The notes under the pieces: model-generated | Told to the model about the DNA's origin: nothing | The model's input: the letters and a program-made list of their open reading frames with translations, nothing else | The model's database searches: none | In this document: positions 5,112 through 11,915 of the stretch, piece by piece | Layout of the letters: each line of letters begins with the position of its first letter | Numbering within the stretch: position 1 is the stretch's first letter | Translations under genes and position numbers: made by a program | Assembly (NCBI GenBank): GCA_002438345.1 | Contig: DJUJ01000162.1 | Coordinates: forward strand, 6,233 to 20,509 | Origin: Paenibacillus sp. UBA6285 | GTDB taxonomy: Bacteria; Bacillota; Bacilli; Paenibacillales; Paenibacillaceae | DNA length: 14,277 nucleotides | Direction of reading: 5' to 3'

Positions 5112-6290
5112 ATGTCTAAACATATTGTCATTCTAGGAGCGGGTTATGGCGGTCTACTAAGCGCCTTAACTGTACGCAAGTATCTGAAGAAAGACGAAGC
5201 TAAAATTACAGTCGTTAATCAATATCCTACACATCAAATTATTACAGAATTGCATCGTCTTGCAGCGGGTAGTGTTGCAGAAGGTGCTGTTGCTATGCCA
5301 CTAACTAAGCTTTTTGCAGGTAAAGATATCGACCTGAAAATCGCGAAAGTTAATTCTTTTTCTGTTGAGAACAAACAAATTACTTTATCTGATGGTGTGA
5401 CATTATCCTACGATGCTTTGGTTGTGGGTCTTGGAAGCACTACGGCTTATTTTGGCATTCCAGGGCTTGAGCAATACAGCATGGTATTGAAATCGGCAGC
5501 GGATGCTAACAGAATTCATCGTCGTATTGATGAGCGTATCCGTGAATATGCGAAGTCTAAAAATGCAGCGGATGCGAGCATCCTAATCGGCGGCGGTGGC
5601 TTAACAGGCGTTGAACTTGTTGGTGAAATCGCTGATGTGTTGCCAACACTCACTAAGAAATACGGCGTGGATCCTAAAGAAATTAAACTTATGCTGGTTG
5701 AAGCAGGTCCTAAGATACTTCCAGTATTGCCGGATGCACTGATCGAACGCGCAGTGGTAAGCCTAGAAAAACGCGGTGTTCAATTCTTGACGGGTCTACC
5801 TGTTACGAATGTAGTAGATAATGTAATTGATTTGAAAGACGGTCAAAAAATTATTGCTAACACATTCGTATGGACGGGTGGCGTACAAGGAAATCCACTT
5901 ATTGGCGAATCTGGTCTTGAAGTGAATCGTGGCCGTGCAACGGTGAATGAATTCTTGCAATCCACATCACACAAAGACGTATTCGTTGCTGGCGACAGCG
6001 CCGTTGTCTTTGCAGAAGATGGTCGTCCATATCCACCAACTGCACAGATCGCTTGGCAAATGGGTGAATTGATCGGGTACAATCTTTATGCGTACTTGAA
6101 GGATAAATCATTTGAATCCTTTAGTCCTATCAACTCAGGTACGCTTGCGAGCTTAGGTCGTAAAGATGGTGTAGCCATCGTTGGTGCTAGCTCAACTCCG
6201 CTAAAAGGATTACCTGCAACCTTGATGAAAGAAGCAAGTAATATTCGTTACTTGTCCCACATTAAAGGATTGTTTAGCTTAGCTTATTAA
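5112..6290 (+). CDS. ndh: type II NADH dehydrogenase (NDH-2)
   Basis: A 392-residue FAD enzyme that passes electrons from NADH to menaquinone at the inner face of the membrane without pumping protons. GAGYGG (9-14) binds the FAD ADP moiety. GGGGLTGVE (160-168), with E197 at the end of the following strand, forms the NADH-binding Rossmann unit. AGDSA (293-297) contacts the flavin. AQIAWQ (311-316) is the NDH-2 quinone-site motif. The last ~50 residues form the amphipathic membrane-anchoring end. Length is normal for the family. GGAGG (5100-5104) lies seven bases before ATG. It is the second gene of an operon with the DUF1641 protein, and a terminator follows directly. The product is most like the YjlD/YumB-type enzymes of Bacilli. 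Confidence 0.93.
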   Translation: MSKHIVILGAGYGGLLSALTVRKYLKKDEAKITVVNQYPTHQIITELHRLAAGSVAEGAVAMPLTKLFAGKDIDLKIAKVNSFSVENKQITLSDGVTLSYDALVVGLGSTTAYFGIPGLEQYSMVLKSAADANRIHRRIDERIREYAKSKNAADASILIGGGGLTGVELVGEIADVLPTLTKKYGVDPKEIKLMLVEAGPKILPVLPDALIERAVVSLEKRGVQFLTGLPVTNVVDNVIDLKDGQKIIANTFVWTGGVQGNPLIGESGLEVNRGRATVNEFLQSTSHKDVFVAGDSAVVFAEDGRPYPPTAQIAWQMGELIGYNLYAYLKDKSFESFSPINSGTLASLGRKDGVAIVGASSTPLKGLPATLMKEASNIRYLSHIKGLFSLAY

Positions 6291-6302
6291 TTGTATTATT
6301 GG

Positions 6303-6332
6303 AAAACCTGCTCTGATTTGAGCAGGTTTTTT
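6303..6332 (+). terminator. rho-independent terminator after ndh
   Basis: AAAACCTGCTC (6303-6313) pairs perfectly with GAGCAGGTTTT (6320-6330) around a six-base loop, followed by a T run through 6332. It begins 12 bases after the ndh stop codon. Having A residues on the other side, it could also work on the minus strand, but no minus-strand gene needs it. Confidence 0.93.
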
Positions 6333-6396
6333 GTTGATCTCTAGTGGTTTCTACCATGAATTGTCAATAGTTGTCCTAGTACGTAGTATTCGTTTT

Positions 6397-6405
6397 TGAT
6401 ATAAT
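6397..6405 (+). promoter_or_regulatory. extended -10 promoter of the SGNH esterase gene
   Basis: TGA-TATAAT is a consensus -10 with a TGn extension, 41 bases before the ATG. No good -35 lies at 16-18 bases; TTGTCC at 6371-6376 is too far away (23). The site falls between the ndh terminator and the esterase gene, so the esterase is probably its own transcription unit. Confidence 0.6.
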
Positions 6406-6446
6406 AGATTGGCTAATATTAACAGAGGTAGTTAGAGGAGGATTAC

Positions 6447-7079
6447 ATGATGTTATTCCAAAAAAACGATGTCATTTTGTTTCAAGGCGATAGTATAACA
6501 GATTGCGGTCGCAATTATGAAGACGTTTCATCGCTTGGTGAAGGTTATGCATTGATGATCGCCGCCCGACTGGGGCATTTATATCCGGAGAAGAATCTTA
6601 CGTTCTTTAACCGCGGAATTAGCGGCAACCGTGCAGTAGATTTGCAGGGACGCTGGGATAAGGATTGCCTGGATCTGAAGCCGACTTGTGTGTCCATTTA
6701 TATTGGTATTAACGACACTTGGCGCCGCTTTGATTCTGGTCAGGAAACAACGCCAGAACAATTTGAAGCTGCCTATCGTGACCTGATCGAACGGACGCAG
6801 AAATCACTGAACGCCAAATTAGTCCTTATTGAGCCGTTCGTGTTGCCTGTACCAGAAGATCGTAAAACTTGGCGCCAAGATCTTGATCCTAAAATTCACA
6901 TCACTCGTGAACTGGCACGTGAATATGGTGCACTGCTTGTTCCACTAGATGGCCTGTTTGCTGCGGCTTCAGTAAAAGCTGAACCTGCTTACTGGGCTCC
7001 GGATGGAGTACATCCTTCACCTGCAGGCCATGCGCTTATTGCAGATGCTTGGCTGAGAACGGTAGGCGCAACGATATAA
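6447..7079 (+). CDS. SGNH/GDSL-family esterase
   Basis: A 210-residue intracellular hydrolase (no signal peptide) with the four SGNH blocks: GDSIT (nucleophile S16), RGISGNR (oxyanion glycine near 57-60), GIND (N89) and DGVHPS (catalytic D186 and H189). The block spacing and the GNRAVDLQGRW and IGINDTWRR stretches are close to acetyl-xylan esterase Axe2 of Geobacillus, so deacetylation of xylo-oligosaccharides or other small acyl esters is plausible. The natural substrate cannot be read from sequence, and no xylan genes are adjacent. Two ATGs in a row are possible starts. AGGAGG (6436-6441) is five bases from the first and eight from the second (6450), so the second may be the one used. The gene is monocistronic, with its own promoter and terminator. 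Confidence 0.9.
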   Translation: MMLFQKNDVILFQGDSITDCGRNYEDVSSLGEGYALMIAARLGHLYPEKNLTFFNRGISGNRAVDLQGRWDKDCLDLKPTCVSIYIGINDTWRRFDSGQETTPEQFEAAYRDLIERTQKSLNAKLVLIEPFVLPVPEDRKTWRQDLDPKIHITRELAREYGALLVPLDGLFAAASVKAEPAYWAPDGVHPSPAGHALIADAWLRTVGATI

Positions 7080-7123
7080 GCTTAATGGTCTGATCGTATC
7101 TCTACATATTTATTTGATTCTAT

Positions 7124-7168
7124 AAGACTAGAACCACTCATTATAGGAGCAGGTTGTAGTCTTTTTTT
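7124..7168 (+). terminator. rho-independent terminator after the esterase gene
   Basis: AAGACTAGAAC (7124-7134) pairs with GTTGTAGTCTT (7153-7163) with one mismatch and an 18-base loop. Seven T residues (7162-7168) follow. Confidence 0.8.
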
Positions 7169-7209
7169 ATTACAGTTCGGAAAGTCGATTTCTCTATATT
7201 TAAGGACAC

Positions 7210-7218
7210 TGTTATAAT
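7210..7218 (+). promoter_or_regulatory. extended -10 promoter before the broken lipoprotein gene
   Basis: TGT-TATAAT is a consensus -10 with TGn extension. Transcription would begin near 7225, right at the first possible ATG. A normal leader carrying the GGAGG at 7239-7243 would then place the start codon near 7252. No recognisable -35 is present. This geometry is part of the case that the original start codon was at 7252. Confidence 0.55.
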
Positions 7219-7224
7219 TGGATT

Positions 7225-8273
7225 ATGTTTCTTTTATTGGAGGCGGTTCACATCAGGCGAATACTATGTGTTGTACCCTTGTTGTTAGTTACTCTGTTAA
7301 GCGGGTGTAAGAATGATGTGGGATTCATCAATGCAAGGTGGATCGCCGGAGTGTCTTTAACCCCTGTAACAACTAGTGATCAGAACCGAGTTGACCAACC
7401 AGAACATTCTGAGACCCTAATACTGAAGGACTCCGCTCTGATTAAGGCGCTTGCGGAGGCTATGAACAAGAGTGGAAAATTATCAGGTGAGCTAGATTGG
7501 GCTCCTGAATTCGATATGAAGCTTGTTTATGGTGATGGCTACTCGGAGGATTATTACATTGCAATAGGTGATGAACTTGGCTATAAAGGAGTATTTACTA
7601 CAGCAGAGAATAGTGGTCAAGGCTACTCGATTCCGGTGAAGAATTCGGACCAATTAAGGAAACTCATTTTTGGAACAGCAGATAAGGGCGACATCGAACA
7701 GACGGAGCCTGTGGAACCTTCTGTTACGGCTACAGGTCCAGTAACGATATCACATAATGATCTGTATCCGGTAACTACTAGAGCACAATTCTTGAATCTG
7801 CAGCTTTTAGATGGAACATACAGTGAGGATTGGGCAACACCAGGTCCGTTGGTGGGAAGAAATTGGAGTGGTCGATTTGGGCTCTTTGTGACCGATGAGC
7901 AAGGAAACACTCTGAGAAGCTTTCCGTTAAGTGATCGTTTTGCGGCCCCATTGATATATTTAACGATTTTTTTCAGATTCAGTTTGAAGATTATAATGGA
8001 GACGGTGATCCGGATTTTACGATTGGTCAGTACGGATCAAGTAACGGTTATTTCTACAAGCTATTTACGCTTAGAAAAAATAACGTTATAGAAGAACTAG
8101 GGATCAAACCCGGCTCTGATTTGTTTATCAGCACTCCTGAGGGGTATTCGATAAAGCTTGATAAAGTCGATGATCATAGCTTCAAGAAAAGTTATTACGA
8201 TAACAAAGCGGGTAAACAGCTGGAAGATATTTTTCAGTGGGACGGGAGTGTATTTCAGCAGATCGACAAGTGA
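7225..8273 (+). pseudogene. putative lipoprotein gene, frameshifted and apparently missing its start codon
   Basis: The product looks like an exported lipoprotein. Residues RRILCVVPLLLVTLLSGC (codons at 7255-7308) form a textbook type II signal peptide with lipobox LSGC. A polar region follows, then a C-terminal domain with the calcium-loop-like DYNGDGDPDF. Two lesions are visible. First, GGAGG (7239-7243) points at position 7252, where the codon is ATC instead of ATG. The upstream in-frame ATG at 7225 has no ribosome site and coincides with the predicted transcription start. Second, the reading frame that began at 7225 runs into unrelated residues after about 7960 and stops at 8091. The continuation (QFEDYNGDGDPDFTIG and onward) lies in the -1 frame from about 7974 to TGA 8271-8273. 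Restoring one T, either in TTT (7959-7961) or in the seven-T run (7967-7973), rejoins the frames. Slippage or an assembly error could mimic this. I cannot name the family. Confidence 0.75.
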
Positions 8274-8305
8274 TTCATACAAGAAGTGAGAGGAATGTGT
8301 GATAG

Positions 8306-9052
8306 ATGACGAGTGATACCGTACAAGATTTAGAAGGGCTAAAAGCAATTGGGAAAGTGGTAGGACATACCATCGCCGAGATGAAGAAGAAAGTGACTCC
8401 AGGCATGACAACAGCGGAGCTTGATAGGATTGGAGCTGAAATTCTAGCGGAATTCGGAGCATCCTCAGCCCCTATGAAAACGTATAATTTTCCAGGCAGC
8501 ACCTGCATCAGTGTGAATGAAGAGGTTGCTCATGGGATTCCTGGTCCTAGAGTGATTAATGCCGGTGATTTGATCAATATTGATGTATCTGCTGAGCTAA
8601 ATGGTTATTATGGAGACGCCGGAGTTTCTTTTCAATTACCGCCCTATAATGATGATATTCTGCGTCTGTGCCAGAGTACAGAGGAAACTATGATGAGCGT
8701 GATCAATCATCTGAGAGCAGGGATGAAGGTCAATGAGATTGGTAGAATGATGGAGCTTGAAGCTCGAAAACGCGGCTATAGAGTGGTTCGTAATCTGTGC
8801 AGCCACGGGATTGGTAAATCACTGCATGAGAAGCCGTTTGAAATCTTACCTTTCTATAATCCTAGAGTGACTACAGTGTTAAAAGAGGGACAGGTGATTA
8901 CGGTTGAACCCTTCCTCTCTACTGGAGCGGACTACGTGGAGCAGCAGTCAGATGGATGGACACTAAGCGTTGTAGACAACGGCCGGGTAGCACAGTTTGA
9001 ACATACGATTATCGTGACTAAAGGTGAGCCTATTATCCTAACCAAGCCATAA
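8306..9052 (+). CDS. mapB: type I methionine aminopeptidase, short MapB/YflG type
   Basis: A 248-residue cytosolic enzyme that removes the initiator methionine from new proteins. All five metal ligands are present: D93, D104, H167, E201 and E232, with the substrate-contacting H76 (in EVAHGIP) and H174. Overall length and motifs (SAPMKTYNFPG, ISVNEEVAHGIP, NIDVSAELNGYYGD, SHGIGKSLHE) match the second MetAP of B. subtilis (YflG/MapB) rather than the ribosomal-operon Map. Family members of this type usually coexist with a separate map gene, so this is probably a second copy. GAGAGGA (8288-8294) lies about 11 bases before ATG, and the gene starts 32 bases after the broken lipoprotein gene. It is followed after 16 bases by a DJ-1/PfpI gene, probably in one transcript. 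Confidence 0.93.
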   Translation: MTSDTVQDLEGLKAIGKVVGHTIAEMKKKVTPGMTTAELDRIGAEILAEFGASSAPMKTYNFPGSTCISVNEEVAHGIPGPRVINAGDLINIDVSAELNGYYGDAGVSFQLPPYNDDILRLCQSTEETMMSVINHLRAGMKVNEIGRMMELEARKRGYRVVRNLCSHGIGKSLHEKPFEILPFYNPRVTTVLKEGQVITVEPFLSTGADYVEQQSDGWTLSVVDNGRVAQFEHTIIVTKGEPIILTKP

Positions 9053-9068
9053 AGAGGAGAGTGCGAAT

Positions 9069-9650
9069 TTGAAAGTCGCCTTTATACTTTTTGACGGGAT
9101 TACGTTTTTGGATTTTGTCGGGTTCTATGATGTTATTTATCGATTGGGGCAATTTGAAATAGGCAAAGATTTGTCTTGGGATATATGTGCAGCTTCGGAG
9201 GAAGTGACGGATGAGTTAGGACTCACCGTTAAAGTTGGAAAAGTGCTGCCAGAGCTTTTGGAGTATGACATGGTATTTGTACCTGGAGGGATGGGGACGC
9301 GGAAACTTCGTTATGATGAGGCTTTTGTCTCGTGGATTGCAGGTGCCCACAATGTTCCTTATAAGGTGTCGGTCTGCACAGGCTCGCTGCTGCTAGGGGC
9401 TGCGGGGTTGTTAGAAGGAAAAAAAGCCACTACCCATCCATCTGCCTATGAATTACTAAGACCCTATTGTGAAGAAGTTGTGGAGACTCGTATTGTGCAT
9501 GATGGTAATGTAATTACAGGTGGTGGAGTTTCTACTTCCATAGATCTGGGGTTATATCTGACTTCACACTTGGTTGGAGAAGCAGCGATGAATTCGGTGA
9601 AAAAACAGATTGATTATCCATACGAGATGCAGGGAATCGTTCAAATCTGA
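9069..9650 (+). CDS. DJ-1/PfpI family protein, isonitrile hydratase-like
   Basis: A 193-residue protein starting at TTG, with GAGGAG (9054-9059) nine bases upstream. The fold is the class-I glutamine amidotransferase-like DJ-1/PfpI type. FDGITFLDFVGFYDV (8-22) is the N-terminal strand with D16, VPGGMGTRKL (71-80) the oxyanion loop, and SVCTGSLLLGAAGLL (101-115) the nucleophile elbow with C103. TTHPSAYE (121-128) and GGGVSTSIDLGLYL complete the core. The CTGSLLLGAAGLLxGKKATTH pattern and the D16 position resemble isonitrile hydratase and its ThiJ-like relatives. Other members are glyoxalase III/deglycase or stress proteins, so the reaction is not settled. The gene lies between mapB and a phosphotransferase remnant in one directional block. 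Confidence 0.87.
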   Translation: MKVAFILFDGITFLDFVGFYDVIYRLGQFEIGKDLSWDICAASEEVTDELGLTVKVGKVLPELLEYDMVFVPGGMGTRKLRYDEAFVSWIAGAHNVPYKVSVCTGSLLLGAAGLLEGKKATTHPSAYELLRPYCEEVVETRIVHDGNVITGGGVSTSIDLGLYLTSHLVGEAAMNSVKKQIDYPYEMQGIVQI

Positions 9651-9674
9651 AGTTAAACACCGGAGGAAGCACAG

Positions 9675-10358
9675 ATGAATTTGGAACATTATATGATCAT
9701 AATTGCTCAAGGTTTAGCCGAAGTACTTCAGCGCGGAAAGGTTTGTCATTTAGAACAAGGGTTTATGACAGAAGCGGAACGTGGCTGGTCGGGTGCAGAG
9801 GTACGTCGTTTAGAGGTTGCCTACGAAAATGGTAACAAGGAGAGCTTGATATTTAAAAAAGCGACTCTAAAAGAACGCATGGCGATAGAAGATGTGGGAA
9901 GTGTTAAATCTCCTCCTTCTGGCACAGATTGGTCGCCAAGGGTTGCGGAGGCATTAGCAAGAATCCATGCTCGTAATATGGGTAGAGGTTCTGAGATGCC
10001 GTGGCTCCCCCAGGCGGATCGTCAGTATTGGGAGAATTATTGACCTCGCTAGTTGTTTTAACTTTGAGGATGCCAACCATTATTACAACGAATTAATAGC
10101 TAACGGCATATCCTTAAGTATGATGATTTTTATGAAAGATTGAGAGCAGCGTTTCGTTACTCTGGTTTGATATATCTATGTCCGAGTATTAGACAATGGT
10201 CTCTTGGGCCTAATGAACTAACAGGTAAACGTCTGCTTCAGATGCTGAAGATTTTGCTTACAGGTGAATTTCCTGAGCGTAGGATTGATTACTCTAGTAG
10301 GCTTTTCTCAAAGCTGCTCAAGGAGCATAAGAACGGTACGCTACATAAGCTTAATTAG
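9675..10358 (+). pseudogene. aminoglycoside phosphotransferase-like (APH/kinase) remnant with internal deletions
   Basis: The start is intact: GGAGG (9662-9666) sits eight bases before ATG. The first part (9675-10043, 122 codons) encodes an APH-like N-lobe fragment with the VRRLEVAYENGNKESLIFKK strand pair, then jumps to a KSPPSGTDWSPRVAEALARI segment normally much further along. It ends at TGA after RQYWENY. A second fragment (10042-10115, +1 relative frame) reads DLASCFNFEDANHYYNEL, the part of such kinases that follows the catalytic loop. A third fragment (10116-10358, back in the first frame) reads from KYDDFYERLRAAF to the natural end and stop TAG. No HGDxHxxN catalytic loop and no DFG-like metal site are found in any frame. 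The gene has therefore lost its catalytic core through deletions and carries frame changes. It cannot encode an active kinase. Confidence 0.75.
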
Positions 10359-10393
10359 ATTGTTACAACCTATTACATTTTAATGCAGGTGAA

Positions 10394-10446
10394 GGTAGAT
10401 CACGAATCCGAAAAACACATGTTATCGTGGAGAATCGAAATCTACC
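10394..10446. repeat. nested inverted repeat upstream of the zinc protein gene
   Basis: GGTAGAT (10394-10400) matches ATCTACC (10440-10446) in inverted orientation. Inside it CACGA (10401-10405) matches TCGTG (10425-10429). Together they could fold a leader RNA or act as an operator. They lie 45-97 bases before the ATG at 10491 in the 132-base gap after the kinase remnant. Observed pairing only; no known motif matched. Confidence 0.4.
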
Positions 10447-10490
10447 GTAACCGGCCAGCTGACAAAAATATTCAGAACAGGAGGGGTACG

Positions 10491-11774
10491 ATGAGTGAGC
10501 GATTGCCCTGCCAAAACTCAGATTGCAAGGCAAGTATTCTTCCTGCAACTGCTTTAAAAACAGGTGGGATTTGCATGCCATGTCATCAGAGGAAGATTGC
10601 TCTGGAGAAACAGGCATTTATTGAACAGAATCGAAAAGATGTTGATTTGTATGCAGATGTGAATGATCCAGTTGAAATTCTAAAAATCATGCACAAACCG
10701 CGGAAGTACAATCCGCTTGAACACGAAATCCCCTATCACAAAACCGCGCAAGAAATGTATCATCAGCTGACTGAAAGCGAACGGGAGCGATTGGAGACCT
10801 ATGCGATTACGTTGATGGAAGAAGATAATTTTGACCAGGCTGAAACCATTCTGCTATCGCTTGCATGTTTTTCAAGTGCACGTATAGAACGGGGGTTGGA
10901 GTCTTTTTTTCGCAAAGGAAAGTATTATCCCGGTATTCTCTATAAGGATGCAGATCAGGATCCACGCGATAAGCTCATTCATCAGTTAGAGTTCGATTCG
11001 GAGAATCGTAATCACTTGCTGCTCGCTCTCGCCTGGATTGGTGATGAAGAGGTTGTTCGGCAGTTCGAGACATGGCGGCAGCATCCGCCTCGATGGGCCC
11101 CAGAGTTAAATATATCTCCGGAAACCTACGCCCATGAAGCAGGCTGGGAGTTAGATAATGGCGGCGGGAAAAGGCTGCTTTTTTACCCCGAGAGTTATCA
11201 TTTCAAAGTACGCGTTGCAGGAAGAGGCGGTATGGATCAGGCTTCTTCTGCGGTAGCGGCATTGCGAGCAGGTGAACATTCCTGCCCTTGGTGTGGTAGT
11301 AAATTGACAGTGTTATTTGATTACAACTTGCAGAACCCACTGATTCAATTTATGAAGCTACCCGGTCAGCGGTTAAGGATTGCAGCTTGTATGCACTGTA
11401 ATTGTTATGGCACCGTGTTTATGAATGCAGATCTGGATGGCAGGTACTCGTGGAGTGATTATAATGTCGTTCCCGATTTTTTGCCTGAAAATGAAGATAT
11501 GGAGCAAATATCATGGCACGCCATGGAGCTATCAGAACGACTGATGGGAGCCTATGATAATGCGTATTGGATGCTTGAGGCGCCTGCATCGAAGATAGGA
11601 GGACATCCGACCTGGATTCAGGATGCGGAATATCCTGTGTGCCCTTGCTGTTCGACGACGATGAAGTTTATTGCGCAAATGGATATGGAACAGGCCGAGG
11701 ACAGCGAGGGGATTTATTATGCATTTCTGTGCGAGGCTTGCCTGAAGGTAGCTGTGAATTACCAGCAGACGTAA
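10491..11774 (+). CDS. zinc-ribbon-rich protein with DUF1963/YwqG-like C-terminus
   Basis: A 427-residue soluble protein. ATG at 10491 is chosen because AGGAGG (10479-10484) precedes it at six bases; the same frame is open back to 10383 but lacks a ribosome site there. Three four-cysteine sites can be read: C7/C12/C28/C31 at the N-terminus, C265/C268/C300/C303 in the middle, and C384/C387/C414/C417 at the end. Each probably holds a zinc ion. Between the first two lies a helical region (about 85-200) that looks like HEAT-type repeats (LETYAITLMEEDNFDQAETI and LLLALAWIGDEEVVRQFETW). The C-terminal KIGGHPTWIQ...CPCC..MKFIAQ pattern (368-396) resembles the DUF1963/YwqG family and, more distantly, PDCD2-type proteins. 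Function is unknown. Protein- or ribosome-associated roles known for PDCD2 relatives should not be transferred without evidence. It stands alone. Confidence 0.8.
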   Translation: MSERLPCQNSDCKASILPATALKTGGICMPCHQRKIALEKQAFIEQNRKDVDLYADVNDPVEILKIMHKPRKYNPLEHEIPYHKTAQEMYHQLTESERERLETYAITLMEEDNFDQAETILLSLACFSSARIERGLESFFRKGKYYPGILYKDADQDPRDKLIHQLEFDSENRNHLLLALAWIGDEEVVRQFETWRQHPPRWAPELNISPETYAHEAGWELDNGGGKRLLFYPESYHFKVRVAGRGGMDQASSAVAALRAGEHSCPWCGSKLTVLFDYNLQNPLIQFMKLPGQRLRIAACMHCNCYGTVFMNADLDGRYSWSDYNVVPDFLPENEDMEQISWHAMELSERLMGAYDNAYWMLEAPASKIGGHPTWIQDAEYPVCPCCSTTMKFIAQMDMEQAEDSEGIYYAFLCEACLKVAVNYQQT

Positions 11775-11875
11775 AGTGCTTTACCAAAATTAAACTTTGA
11801 AAACAAGGATGTCCCTCGTACAACCTTCAGTCATACGTTGTTTTACATACATTTAATATGCCACATATGCTTAAG

Positions 11876-11884
11876 TGATATAAC
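11876..11884 (+). promoter_or_regulatory. candidate extended -10 promoter for the transporter-phosphodiesterase operon
   Basis: TGA-TATAAC is a five-of-six -10 with TGn extension, 31 bases before the ATG at 11916. No convincing -35 lies at normal spacing. It is in the 141-base gap after the zinc protein gene, which has no clear terminator, so some read-through is possible. Confidence 0.4.
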
Positions 11885-11915
11885 AGAAAGAACTAGGCGA
11901 AAAGGTGGCTGTTAG

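Noticed and set aside
8097..8508. Minus-strand frames opposite the start of mapB
   Set aside because: Shadows of the mapB coding strand and the lipoprotein tail; low-complexity Ser/Leu-rich products without ribosome sites.
10383..10490. Upstream extension of the zinc protein by 36 codons
   Set aside because: No ribosome site before 10383, the added residues are unlike the rest, and AGGAGG sits directly before the ATG at 10491.
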